Positions 55,641-64,000 of a stretch of 64,000 nt of DNA are shown here, in pieces. Numbering within the stretch: the first letter of the stretch is position 1; each line of letters begins with the position of its first letter. Position numbers and translations under genes: made by a program. The notes beneath the pieces are model-generated. The model searched no databases. It was given only the letters and a program-made list of their open reading frames with translations, and was not told where the DNA came from. The DNA lies in NCBI GenBank assembly GCA_029238935.1, contig JAQZBN010000019.1, positions 1 to 64,000 on the forward strand, read 5' to 3'. Source of the DNA: Herbinix sp. GTDB lineage: Bacteria > Bacillota > Clostridia > Lachnospirales > Lachnospiraceae.

Positions 55641-56525
55641 ATGAGTATTGTTGTAAAGAATTTAACAAAAGCATTTACTGAATCTATCGGTATTTTTAAT
55701 ATTAACTTCGAGATAAAAAAAGGAGAGGTTTTTGGCTATCTAGGACCTAATGGTGCTGGGAAAACTACTACCATACGCCATCTTCTGGGATTTATGCATC
55801 CTGATTCAGGCAGTGCAACAATCAATGGATTCGATTGTTGGAAGCAAAGAACCGATATTCAGAATCATCTTGGCTATCTTCCCGGTGAAATCAATTTTGT
55901 TGAAGGAATGACCGGGATCGAGCTTTTAAATCTCATCGGAGATATGAGATCCATAAAGGATTTTCGATTACGTGATCAACTGATCGATCGCTTTGATATA
56001 AATACAAAGGCTAAGATTAAAAGGATGTCCAAAGGAATGAAACAAAAAATTGGAATTGTTACAGCATTTATGCATGATCCTGATATCTTAATTCTGGATG
56101 AACCCTCCTCCGGGCTGGATCCCCTAATGCAAAATGAGTTTATCAAATTAATCCTAGAGGAAAAAAGCCGTGGTAAAACAATTCTTATGTCCTCCCATAT
56201 ATTTGAAGAGGTAAGTCGTACCTGTGATCGAATATCGATTATTAAGGAAGGACGCTTAGTGATAACAGATAAAACAATGAATATAGAACAATCACAAGAT
56301 AGGCTTTTTAACATTATCGTAAAATCCTCAGAAGATATCGTATTTCTTAAGAAAACAGGACTCGAAATTACAGATGAACATGGCCTGACTGTTACAATCC
56401 GTGTTAAGCAAGATTTAAAAACTTTATTTTCTGCATTATCACAGTGTGAAGTTGTTAATTTTACGAACTCAAATCAAGGATTGGAAGAGACCTTTATGAA
56501 TTTTTACACTAAGGAGGCGAACTAA
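55641..56525 (+). CDS. ABC-2 type exporter ATPase
   Basis: This 294-residue ATP-binding protein has Walker A LGPNGAGKTTTIRHLLG, Q-loop region, signature RMSKGMKQKIGIVTAF, Walker B ILILDEPSSGLDP and switch MSSHIFEE. A C-terminal ~80-residue domain follows. AAAGGAG precedes the ATG at 55641; an open frame upstream from 55566 overlaps the promoter and is not coding. Forms a drug or lipid exporter with the next gene, controlled by the divergent TetR. Confidence 0.95.
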   Translation: MSIVVKNLTKAFTESIGIFNINFEIKKGEVFGYLGPNGAGKTTTIRHLLGFMHPDSGSATINGFDCWKQRTDIQNHLGYLPGEINFVEGMTGIELLNLIGDMRSIKDFRLRDQLIDRFDINTKAKIKRMSKGMKQKIGIVTAFMHDPDILILDEPSSGLDPLMQNEFIKLILEEKSRGKTILMSSHIFEEVSRTCDRISIIKEGRLVITDKTMNIEQSQDRLFNIIVKSSEDIVFLKKTGLEITDEHGLTVTIRVKQDLKTLFSALSQCEVVNFTNSNQGLEETFMNFYTKEAN

Positions 56526-56526
56526 T

Positions 56527-57330
56527 ATGAACCGTGCATTATTTTTTTCTACATTAAAATCAAAATTTAAATTTATACTTATATGTTCATCGGCACTGGT
56601 ATTATATTCAGTCATCATTATCAGCATGTATGATCCGAACAATTCGGAATCTAGTAAAATATTTATGGAAATGATGCCGGAGGATTTTATTAAAGCCCTT
56701 GGATTTACAGTTCTTGATACCGGTCTCACTGCTTTCCTTGGAACAACGATGTATTCCATGCCATATATGATTTTTATGATTGCCTTTACGCTGATTACAG
56801 CAAATAGTTTGGTTGCTCGCAACGTTGATCGAGGATCTATGGCTTGTTATCTATCTACTCCGGTTTCCAAATCTAAAGTTGTTATGACACAGGGTAGCAT
56901 TTTAGTTGTTGGCCAGTTTATTATGGCAACCATATTGACCATACTGTCTATATTAGCCGCAGACTCCATATTTGGCAGTGGACTTCTGGAATATGATTCT
57001 TTTATTAACGTGAACCTATTAGGATTTCTTTTGTTCTTTGTCGTTGGAGCCTATTCCTTTTTATTTTCATGTATCTTTAATGAGGAAAAATACTCCATTG
57101 CTTTTAGTTCTGGTGTAACTTTAGTTTTTTATGTACTTAATGCAATCGGTAACATGAGTGAAAACCTTTCGTTTTTCAACAAGATCAGTATCTTTGGAGC
57201 CTTTAATCCAGCTAAAATTGTAAATGGAAGTGTATCCATTATCATTCCTAGTATTATTTTTATCGTCTCTGGGATTGTGTTATACTTCATAGCAATTCAA
57301 GTCTTTAATAGAAAGAATTTACCGTTATAA
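56527..57330 (+). CDS. ABC-2 type exporter permease
   Basis: This 267-residue membrane protein has six hydrophobic segments: 20-40, 70-100, 120-145, 155-180, 195-215 and 235-262. The segment containing MARNVDRGSMACYLSTPVSK (about 95-115) is the usual cytosolic coupling region. It begins one base after the ATPase stop. AAGGAGGCGAAC in the end of the ATPase gene is its ribosome site. Exported substrate not known. Confidence 0.9.
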   Translation: MNRALFFSTLKSKFKFILICSSALVLYSVIIISMYDPNNSESSKIFMEMMPEDFIKALGFTVLDTGLTAFLGTTMYSMPYMIFMIAFTLITANSLVARNVDRGSMACYLSTPVSKSKVVMTQGSILVVGQFIMATILTILSILAADSIFGSGLLEYDSFINVNLLGFLLFFVVGAYSFLFSCIFNEEKYSIAFSSGVTLVFYVLNAIGNMSENLSFFNKISIFGAFNPAKIVNGSVSIIIPSIIFIVSGIVLYFIAIQVFNRKNLPL

Positions 57331-57336
57331 ATGAAA

Positions 57337-57372
57337 AAGTCTATTTCAAGTGTTTATTTTTGAAATAGACTT
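57337..57372. terminator. Bidirectional terminator
   Basis: AAGTCTATTTCA / TGAAATAGACTT, a perfect 12-bp stem with a 12-base loop, followed by TTATTT on the plus strand. It lies between the ABC-2 permease and the convergent small gene. Confidence 0.85.
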
Positions 57373-57382
57373 ATTTCATTAT

Positions 57383-57580
57383 TTATTTCTCTTTCGCTAT
57401 CTGCTCGCCATTTTCGTTCTCATTTGTATCATGTTCTTTCATCATTTCATCCTTAACTCCTGATAGAGTTTCAAGCATCTTGATGACTTCATTACCTACC
57501 ACTGGACCTGAAGTAAGGGATAAGCATACAGATAATATTAGGAACAATTTTATAAGCTTTTTCTTAATAGATTTTAACAT
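57383..57580 (-). CDS. Small secreted or membrane peptide
   Basis: The 65-residue product starts LKSIKKKLIKLFLILSVCLS, a signal or membrane sequence, and has a charged C-terminus rich in Glu, Asn and Asp. AAGGGG lies about 12 bases before the ATG. The reading frame is open further upstream (to 57655) but without a ribosome site. No family was recognised; the length and charged tail fit a small exported protein. Confidence 0.5.
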   Translation of the reverse strand: MLKSIKKKLIKLFLILSVCLSLTSGPVVGNEVIKMLETLSGVKDEMMKEHDTNENENGEQIAKEK

Positions 57581-57694
57581 CGAGACAACACCCCTTTTTG
57601 CGTATATTTTACATACCAAACCAAGCCATTGACAAGATACCATGGCTATCGACATGAAACATTCGTATTTATAACTATCCGGGGTGAAATGATT

Positions 57695-58096
57695 TTAATC
57701 GTTCAGACGGATCTTAAGATTTACTAGTGTAAGAACATCCGGTAAACGAAAAACAAGACTAAAACATACAATTAAGACAAGAACAAATAGTAGAATTTCG
57801 AACCCAGAGATAAAACCTAGATTTTCTGAAGAATACCTAAAATGTGTTATCTTTTTAGTCGCCTCTATTTTATTACTGATGCATATATCCTTGTCAGAAG
57901 TATCACGATTGTGGATTTGATCAACATATTCTGCATCGATTTCACTATCTACAACTAACATTGCAACAGGATTTGTAGCTTCTGTATCACAATATTGATA
58001 GCCGTAAAGTATACCATTTGTTGTGATACAAGCTACATAGAGAAATATAATAAACAATAATGAAATATTCGATTTCAAATATGTTTTCTTTTTCAT
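57695..58096 (-). CDS. Two-helix membrane protein, unknown
   Basis: The 133-residue protein begins at a Met with GAGGAGGAAG upstream (start 58096): KKKTYLKSNISLLFIIFLYV is the first helix. An extracellular segment with two Cys and acidic residues follows, then a second helix ISGFEILLFVLVLIVCFSLVF. The same frame is open to 58297, 16 bases after glyS, and could add 67 residues (SVIFHKSLDSMQKTLDATKN), but with a poor ribosome site. Function unknown. Confidence 0.5.
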   Translation of the reverse strand: MKKKTYLKSNISLLFIIFLYVACITTNGILYGYQYCDTEATNPVAMLVVDSEIDAEYVDQIHNRDTSDKDICISNKIEATKKITHFRYSSENLGFISGFEILLFVLVLIVCFSLVFRLPDVLTLVNLKIRLND

Positions 58097-58313
58097 TTTT
58101 ATTATCTTCCTCCTCAATAAGCTATCAGCCATTATTCCTTTTAGACAATCTTTAAGGTTTTCAATGGTTCCATATTTTCCCTGCAATATATAATTTATAG
58201 GATAGTATTTATTTTTGGTAGCGTCAAGTGTTTTCTGCATAGAATCAAGGGATTTATGGAATATAACACTGCATGTAAACCCTCCCATAGATCCCATTCT
58301 AGTAACGTTATTC

Positions 58314-59696
58314 TTACCGATTTACTTCAAAGGAAAATGATTTCTTTAAATATTCTTGTAAATCCCCTACAGGGATAGTAATTTGCTTCATTGTATCTCG
58401 ATCCCTAAGAGTAACGGTATCCTTCTCTATTGTATTGTCATCAATCGTAATTGCATAAGGTGTTCCTATGACATCTCCTCTTCGATATCGTTTACCGATA
58501 TTTCCGGAGTCATCATAGCTGACCATAAAGTACTTTCTTAGATTTTGATAGATTTCCAATGCTTTCTCACTATGTCGCTTCTTTATTAGTGGTAAAACAT
58601 TTACTTTGATCGGAGCCAGCATTGGATGAAGTCTTAAAACCTGCCTTGTTTCACCATCTTCCAATTCCTCTTCCTTCAATGCTTCAAACATGACTGCAAG
58701 AAAAATTCTGTCCACTCCATAAGTGGATTCAATGATATATGGAATATACTTTTCTCTTGTCAGTTCATCAAAATACTCCATGCTTCTTCCGGAATATTCT
58801 TGATGTCTTGTTAAATCAAAGTTCGTCCTGTTGTGAGTACCGTTAATCTCTCCCCAGCCAAACGGAAATAAATACTCAATATCACAAGCTGCTTTTGCAT
58901 AGTGGGCTAATTTATCATGATCATGAAATCGTAAATGTTCCTTCGGTAATCCGAGATACTCAAAGAATTCATTACCATACTGTTTATAATAATCATACAG
59001 CTCTTCATCATTCCCTTTTTTACAGAATGTCTGAAACTCCATTTGCTCGAACTCAATGGTTCGGAATGTAAAATTACCAGGGGTTATCTCATTACGAAAA
59101 GCCTTACCGATCTGTCCGATGCTAAAGGGCAACTTGGTTCTCATGGTACGTAATACATTCAAATAATTCACATACTCCCCTTGGGCATTTTCCGGACGAA
59201 GATAGATAATGTTCGTGTTGCCCTGTGTAACACCTCTTTGTGTCGCAAACATTAGATTAAATTGTCTTATGTCCGTAAAATTAGATTTACCGCACTTCGG
59301 ACAAGGAATCTGTTCCTTCAGGATGTATTGAAACATCTCCTCCTGTGTCATTGCATCTGCCATAGCGGAGGAATCATATTCGTTAATTAAATTGTCTGCA
59401 CGATGTCTGGTTTTGCATTCCTTGCAATCAAGTAATGGATCTGTAAAACTTGATCGATGGCCGCTGGCTTCCCATACCGTAGGATTCATCAGAATATCAG
59501 AATCAATTTCATAGCTATTGTCTTTTTTCTGAATAAAGTAGTATCTCCAAGCATCCTTAATATTGTTCTTTAGTCTGGTGCCCAACGGTCCATAATCCCA
59601 GGTATTCGCCAGACCACCATAGATCTCACTTCCCTGAAAGATAAATCCGTACTGATTACAAAATGCTGTTAGCTCTTCCATTGTAAACTGTTTCAT
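58314..59696 (-). CDS. glyS: Glycyl-tRNA synthetase, single-chain type
   Basis: This 460-residue class II enzyme charges tRNA-Gly. Motifs are FCNQYGFIFQGSEIYGGLANTWDYGPLG (substrate-binding start), IGQIGKAFRNEITPGNFTFR (class II motif 2) and YIIESTYGVDRIFLAVMFEA (motif 3). A C-terminal anticodon-binding domain follows, with VNVLPLIKKRHSEKALEIYQ, YRRGDVIGTPYAITID. The zinc-site cysteines CKECKTRH and CPKCG are intact. It is the dimeric, eukaryote-like form. Start 59696 has GGAGG 8 bases upstream; an ATG five codons earlier overlaps that site. Transcription is governed by the T-box directly upstream. Confidence 0.96.
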   Translation of the reverse strand: MKQFTMEELTAFCNQYGFIFQGSEIYGGLANTWDYGPLGTRLKNNIKDAWRYYFIQKKDNSYEIDSDILMNPTVWEASGHRSSFTDPLLDCKECKTRHRADNLINEYDSSAMADAMTQEEMFQYILKEQIPCPKCGKSNFTDIRQFNLMFATQRGVTQGNTNIIYLRPENAQGEYVNYLNVLRTMRTKLPFSIGQIGKAFRNEITPGNFTFRTIEFEQMEFQTFCKKGNDEELYDYYKQYGNEFFEYLGLPKEHLRFHDHDKLAHYAKAACDIEYLFPFGWGEINGTHNRTNFDLTRHQEYSGRSMEYFDELTREKYIPYIIESTYGVDRIFLAVMFEALKEEELEDGETRQVLRLHPMLAPIKVNVLPLIKKRHSEKALEIYQNLRKYFMVSYDDSGNIGKRYRRGDVIGTPYAITIDDNTIEKDTVTLRDRDTMKQITIPVGDLQEYLKKSFSFEVNR

Positions 59697-60346
59697 TGTT
59701 AGTTCCTCCATTTTTATTTTGAACGTATTTAATAACTTAAAGCTACAACCGTTCGATTTTCATTAATTAATTCACAATTTATAAACATAGTTCATTCGAA
59801 ACATGATTTCATAGTAGTAAAACTAATAATTCCCATCATTACTTCTCTACAAGGATATTTGTTATTCGAAATGTTGATAAATAAGAACATATCCTTCCGA
59901 TTCTTAAGATTCGGTATAAAAAAAGTCCGCTCTAAGCTTTCGCTTAGGGCGAACTATATAGTCCGTGGTACCACCTAAATTCAGTTAGAATTTCGCGTAT
60001 TCATCAAATATTGTAATTCTTAAAATACACCTATTCCATCTGCACTCTTTACAGCACGAGAATGTCATTCTTTATACTGCTTTCCCTGATAACGGTGGAA
60101 TCTCCGTTGGCATCTACTCGGATAGGTCCTTTCAAACCACAGCTCAAAGGCGCCTTCTATGTTATTCTCATGAAGATTCGCACCAACCATCTTCTCTCTG
60201 AAAGAAAAACTTAAACAGTATCTCTTATAATCAAATAACATATACTATTCCTTATCATAGCCTGTAAATTTTTTCTTATCTTATCATTCCTAAATCCGGA
60301 AGTCAAGGATTAATTTGCAATAGAACAATCTCATCCATACGTCAAT
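59697..60346. other. glyS leader region
   Basis: These 650 bases carry the T-box, which occupies about 59916-60225. The 3' 200 bases (59697-59915) between the T-box terminator and glyS hold no recognised element. Confidence 0.6.
59916..60225 (-). ncRNA. Glycine T-box riboswitch
   Basis: On the minus strand the conserved T-box sequence GGTGGTACCACGG lies at 59976-59963, followed by a terminator. The terminator is a stem AGTTCGCCCTAAGC / GCTTAGAGCGGACT with a GAAA loop, then TTTTTTT. Upstream are the stem I features, including AGAAGGCGCC with a GGC (Gly) specifier. Uncharged tRNA-Gly should bind stem I and favour the antiterminator, raising glyS expression. Confidence 0.9.
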
Positions 60347-61966
60347 CTATTCAATCTCACGAACCTTCTTACGTAATTCAAGAACCATGCCAGGTGATAC
60401 GGAGAGTTCGTCAATCCCCATCTGTAGAAAACGCTCGGTTACCGATAAATCTGCTGCCAGTTCTCCACAGATACCAACCCAGATGCCATTCTTATGAGCA
60501 TTTTCAGCCGTCATTTCAATCAGCCTAAAAATAGCCGGGTGATACGGATGATAGAATTTTTCTAACTTAGGATTTTGTCTGTCAATCGCCGTTGTATATT
60601 GAGTCAGATCATTAGTTCCGATACTAAAAAAATCTACCTCTTTCGCCAAAAGATCACTGATCATGGCTGCCGCCGGTGTCTCAATCATAATTCCGAGCTC
60701 CAGGTTCTGATCATAATCTATCCCCACTTCTTTTAACTCGTTCTTTACTTCCTCAATGATTTCTTTAATTTCATGTACTTCTTCTACCGAGATTATCATT
60801 GGAAACATAATGGATAGATTGCCATATGCGGATGCTCTGAAAAGCGCTCGAAGCTGCGTCTTAAAGATGTCCTTTTGTGTCAGACAAATACGGATCGCAC
60901 GATAACCCATGGCAGGATTTTCTTCCTCGGGAAGCTGAAAATAGTCAGCCTGTTTATCGGCACCAATATCCAGTGTACGTATAATTACCTTTTTCCCCGC
61001 CATACTCTCTACAATATATCGATATACGATAAACTGCTCTTCTTCGGTAGGAAATGTCTGCTTATCCATATACAAAAATTCACTGCGTAGTAACCCAATT
61101 CCCCCGGCATCATTATTTAGCACCGCTCCGATATCACTGGGATCACCGATGTTGGCATAAAGTTTAATCTTCCGTCCGCTCTTTGTAATATTTTCTTTTC
61201 CCTTTAGCTCTAACAAGAGTGTCTTTCTCTCGTCATCTTTTCTCTTCTTACGAAGCATCTCATCGGTTGTTTTTTCATCAGGCTCTATATAGACGGTACC
61301 GGTAAACCCATCAATGATGACTGATTTACAATTAAAATCATCTAATAGCTCATCACCAATACCTATGATTGCAGGTATATTCATCGTTCGAGCCAGAATT
61401 GCTGTATGAGAATTGACTGATCCCTTCCTGGTTACAAAGGATAGGATTTTGCTCTTATCAAGCTGTACTGTTTCACTGGGAGCCAAATCCTCAGCGGCAA
61501 TAATCACCGGCTCGGTAATCTCAATATTATTTTCCTCCTTCTGCAAGGTGCGAATCAGCCTTTCCGATATATCCTTGATATCGGCTGCCCGTTCTCTCAT
61601 ATATTCATCTTCCATCGAGGAGAAAATCTGAACAAAATTATCTGCTGTAACACCTACTGCATATTCTGCATTGACCCCTTGTGTCGTAATAATATTCTTA
61701 ATTGAATCCAGGTAATCCAAATCCTCTAACATCATTTGATGAACCTGTAAAATCATTGCATTGGCTTCGCCTACTTCTGCCAACGCCTTTTGATACAGCT
61801 CCTCTAATTGTGAAATTGCTATTTGTTTTGCCTGTTCAAAGCGCTCTATTTCAGCATCTGGTGTATCTACTTTATAGCGTTTGATTTGCCCTGTTGCTTT
61901 CTTTAGAAATAAGAGCTTTCCAACAGCAATTCCACCGAATACGCTTTTTCCTTGTAATACCACCAT
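60347..61966 (-). CDS. ptsI: PTS enzyme I
   Basis: This 539-residue enzyme passes phosphate from phosphoenolpyruvate to HPr. Its active His187 lies in SHTAILARTMNIPAI. The helical HPr-binding part precedes it. The PEP-binding barrel has GGIGLLRSEFLYMDK, RTLDIGADKQADYF, MIETPAAAMISDLLA and FSIGTNDLTQYT. AGGGG precedes the ATG. The length is normal for the family. It is the last gene of the ptsG-ptsH-ptsI unit. Confidence 0.97.
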   Translation of the reverse strand: MVVLQGKSVFGGIAVGKLLFLKKATGQIKRYKVDTPDAEIERFEQAKQIAISQLEELYQKALAEVGEANAMILQVHQMMLEDLDYLDSIKNIITTQGVNAEYAVGVTADNFVQIFSSMEDEYMRERAADIKDISERLIRTLQKEENNIEITEPVIIAAEDLAPSETVQLDKSKILSFVTRKGSVNSHTAILARTMNIPAIIGIGDELLDDFNCKSVIIDGFTGTVYIEPDEKTTDEMLRKKRKDDERKTLLLELKGKENITKSGRKIKLYANIGDPSDIGAVLNNDAGGIGLLRSEFLYMDKQTFPTEEEQFIVYRYIVESMAGKKVIIRTLDIGADKQADYFQLPEEENPAMGYRAIRICLTQKDIFKTQLRALFRASAYGNLSIMFPMIISVEEVHEIKEIIEEVKNELKEVGIDYDQNLELGIMIETPAAAMISDLLAKEVDFFSIGTNDLTQYTTAIDRQNPKLEKFYHPYHPAIFRLIEMTAENAHKNGIWVGICGELAADLSVTERFLQMGIDELSVSPGMVLELRKKVREIE

Positions 61967-61982
61967 TTGAGCATCCCCTTAC

Positions 61983-62240
61983 TTATAAGTTTGTTTCCAA
62001 CAATTGTTTCATTGACTCACAGGCAGCATCTTCATCTTCCCCATCAATGGTAAGAGTGATGGTATCCGCTTTCTTTGCGCCAAGTCCCATTAGTGCGAAT
62101 AATTTTTTGGCATCCGCTTTTTTTTCACCTTTTTGCAGAAGAATGGAAGCGTTAAATTTTGCTGCTTCTTTTACGATTAATCCCGCAGGTCTTGCATGGA
62201 TACCTAATTCATCCTTTATTACAAAATCAAAGTTCTTCAT
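61983..62240 (-). CDS. ptsH: HPr-like phosphocarrier with Lys at the Ser46 position
   Basis: This 85-residue protein carries phosphate between enzyme I and the sugar enzymes. The active His15 lies in GIHARPAG. Where classical Gram-positive HPr has regulatory Ser46, the sequence reads KKADAKKLFALMGLG with Lys46. Thus HPr kinase phosphorylation at that residue is not possible. AAGGAG precedes the ATG at 62240; a TTA-rich extension from 62282 is not used. It lies between ptsG and ptsI. Confidence 0.92.
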   Translation of the reverse strand: MKNFDFVIKDELGIHARPAGLIVKEAAKFNASILLQKGEKKADAKKLFALMGLGAKKADTITLTIDGEDEDAACESMKQLLETNL

Positions 62241-62271
62241 ATTTATTGACTCCTTATAAATTAATATTTCT

Positions 62272-64000
62272 TTATTTATCAAGTTTTAATACAGCATCTC
62301 GCTCCTTGGCATTCTCTTTCCCTATTGTTTGTATCGAAGTAAATTCCGAGGAATTTGTTATTACAACCGGTGTAATCATCTGATAACCTGCTTTTTTAAT
62401 TGCCAATAAATCAAATTCCGCCAACAGATCACCGACATTCACATCATCTCCGTCTTTCACATGAGTGGTGTAATATTGCCCATTGAGTTCTACTGTCTCT
62501 AATCCGATATGAATGAGCACTTCTGCACCATCCTCAGAGGTAAGTCCAATGGCATGCTTGGTATCAAATACAGTGGAAACCTTACCTTTCACCGGTGAAA
62601 CTGCACGGCCTTTGCTAGGTTCAATTGCTAACCCTTCTCCTAACATACCGCTTGAAAATACTCCATCACCAACCTTCTCCAAAGGCACTACCTTCCCTTC
62701 AATCGGCGCATATATTGTAGAGCTTTTTATCAAACTGCTTCCTGCTGTATTATTATTTTTTCCTTCGTTTACACTTCCTTTATTACCAGAGCTACCACCG
62801 ATGATTTCAACATCATGAGCCTTTGTCATAAAATCATCCAGATTAGACTTAATTACCGTAACTCTTGGTCCATAGATAACCTGAACACCGTTACCTTTCT
62901 TGATTACTCCGGCCGCTCCACTTGCCTTTAAATCCTCATCCTTCACTTTATTCGATTGATGAACTGTAACTCGCAGTCTGGTTGCACAGCAATCCACATC
63001 ACTAATGTTATCCCGTCCACCAAGACCTTTTACAATCAGTGCAGAAACCTGATCCCTTGCCTCATCATTGCCAGCTTTATTTGCCTTAGCAGCATTTACA
63101 TCCGCTCTGGTGTACAATTTAACGTCCTGATCATCCTCTTCACGACCCGGGGTCTTAAAGTCAAACTTAGTAATCAAAAATTTGAACATGAAATAGTATA
63201 CGATAAAATATAGAATACCCACAAATACAATGTTAATCCAATTGGTCTTTGAGTTTCCCTGCAGGATACCAAATAAAAACATATCGATAAAACCACCGGA
63301 GAAGGTCATACCTACACCAACATTTAATATATGCATCAGCATAAAGGCTAACCCTGCGAATACGCAGTGAATTAAATAAAGTACCGGAGCAACAAAGAGA
63401 AATGTGAACTCTAAAGGCTCTGTGATACCGGTTAACATCGAGGTTAAAGCTGCTGATAATAATAAACCGCCTACAATTTTCTTTTTATTCGATTTAGCCG
63501 TATGATACATTGCCAGCGCTGCACCAGGTAAGCCAAAAATCATCAACGGGAATTTACCGGACATAAATCTCGTTGCTTCTACGTTAAAATGAGTAATACC
63601 TGTTGCTCCTAATTCAGCAAAGAATATATTTTGTGCACCTTCAACCAGCTCTCCACCGATGGTGGCAGTGCCACCAACCGCTGTCTGCCAGAACGGAAGA
63701 TAAAACACATGATGAAGACCAAATGGAATTAATGCTCGTTCCATAACACCATACAGCATTGTTCCTGCATATCCTGAATTTCTTACTAATTCACCAACGG
63801 AATAAATACCTGTCTGAACTGTTGGCCAGATATAAAACATAAGGATACCTACACCTAAATAAACGATGGATGAAATAATCGGTACGAACCGAGTTCCTCC
63901 AAAGAAGGATAACACCTGGTGAAGTTCTATCTTATAAAAACGATTGTGCAACGATGCAACACCAAGACCTACGATAATACCTCCAAAGACACCCATTTGC
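62272..64000 (-). CDS. ptsG: PTS glucose-family EIICBA, 5' end outside window
   Basis: This sugar transporter and kinase shows, in order, the membrane EIIC domain (FGGIIVGLGVASLHNRFYKI, YGVMERALIPFGLHHVFYLP, GITEPLEFTFLF), EIIB with NISDVDCCATRLRVTVHQ (phospho-Cys), a linker and EIIA with EVLIHIGLETVELNG (phospho-His). The N-terminus is beyond 64000; about 576 residues are visible. Glucose is the most likely sugar, though N-acetylglucosamine enzymes share the fold. First gene of the pts unit seen here, 31 bases upstream of the HPr gene. Confidence 0.93.
   Translation of the reverse strand, partial: QMGVFGGIIVGLGVASLHNRFYKIELHQVLSFFGGTRFVPIISSIVYLGVGILMFYIWPTVQTGIYSVGELVRNSGYAGTMLYGVMERALIPFGLHHVFYLPFWQTAVGGTATIGGELVEGAQNIFFAELGATGITHFNVEATRFMSGKFPLMIFGLPGAALAMYHTAKSNKKKIVGGLLLSAALTSMLTGITEPLEFTFLFVAPVLYLIHCVFAGLAFMLMHILNVGVGMTFSGGFIDMFLFGILQGNSKTNWINIVFVGILYFIVYYFMFKFLITKFDFKTPGREEDDQDVKLYTRADVNAAKANKAGNDEARDQVSALIVKGLGGRDNISDVDCCATRLRVTVHQSNKVKDEDLKASGAAGVIKKGNGVQVIYGPRVTVIKSNLDDFMTKAHDVEIIGGSSGNKGSVNEGKNNNTAGSSLIKSSTIYAPIEGKVVPLEKVGDGVFSSGMLGEGLAIEPSKGRAVSPVKGKVSTVFDTKHAIGLTSEDGAEVLIHIGLETVELNGQYYTTHVKDGDDVNVGDLLAEFDLLAIKKAGYQMITPVVITNSSEFTSIQTIGKENAKERDAVLKLDK

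Noticed and set aside
1-64000. CRISPR arrays, insertion sequences, phage genes or tRNA/rRNA genes
   Set aside because: No repeated spacer-length units, transposase motifs, phage structural genes or cloverleaf sequences were recognised in either strand.

Overview
The window looks like a chromosomal segment of a low-GC Gram-positive anaerobe of the Lachnospiraceae / Lachnoclostridium type. Signs of this are strong AGGAGG ribosome binding sites, binding-protein-dependent sugar ABC systems without a dedicated ATPase, an anaerobic sulfatase maturase, a glycine T-box, a CotH-type protein and a Clostridia-type HPr. No rRNA, tRNA, insertion sequence, phage or CRISPR array was seen. The assignment rests on recognising protein families by eye, not on a database search.

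Region 1 (1-1567): a two-component system (histidine kinase cut by the window edge, OmpR-type regulator). Region 2 (2164-32077) is the centrepiece, a large carbohydrate locus read as a beta-1,2-glucan / sophoro-oligosaccharide utilisation system. A minus-strand arm of twelve genes (21250 down to 2164) encodes a lipoprotein solute-binding protein, a 977-aa membrane-anchored solute-binding protein, two complete permease pairs, an NHL-TPR-Yip1 membrane protein, a DUF5696 exported protein, a GH35-type enzyme, a secreted GH144-type lipoprotein, a formylglycine sulfatase and its radical-SAM maturase. A divergent plus-strand arm (21615-32077) encodes a second GH35-type enzyme, a LacI regulator, an 1110-aa GH94 phosphorylase of the 1,2-beta-oligoglucan phosphorylase type, a GH3 beta-glucosidase and a cytosolic GH144-type enzyme. 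The proposed flow is: the surface GH144 cuts glucan, the sulfatase removes a substituent, the binding proteins and permeases import oligosaccharides, and the GH35, GH94, GH3 and second GH144 enzymes finish degradation in the cytosol. Three copies of a LacI-like operator lie between the arms.

Region 3 (32193-42178): mixed genes. They are DUF6273, CotH kinase, a DUF3795 / GNAT / truncated RsgA operon behind a leader peptide and attenuator, a GyrI-like protein beside a frameshifted GyrI-like pseudogene, a FliB-type flagellin lysine methylase and a chemoreceptor. Region 4 (42220-53644): a MacB/FtsX-type ABC exporter, a membrane-anchored alpha/beta hydrolase, an ECF-like sigma factor with a large C-terminal extension, two surface proteins and a PH-domain protein. 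Region 5 (53694-58096): an FMN-dependent hydroxy-acid oxidase gene broken by an in-frame TGA, a TetR regulator divergent from an ABC-2 exporter with two matched operators, and small membrane proteins. Region 6 (58314-64000): glyS behind a glycine T-box, and the general PTS genes ptsG, ptsH and ptsI.

Two distal genes of the minus-strand glucan arm (the maturase and the secreted GH144) have no ATG, GTG or TTG where their conserved N-termini require a start. Both have an ATA codon at the expected position behind a strong Shine-Dalgarno sequence.
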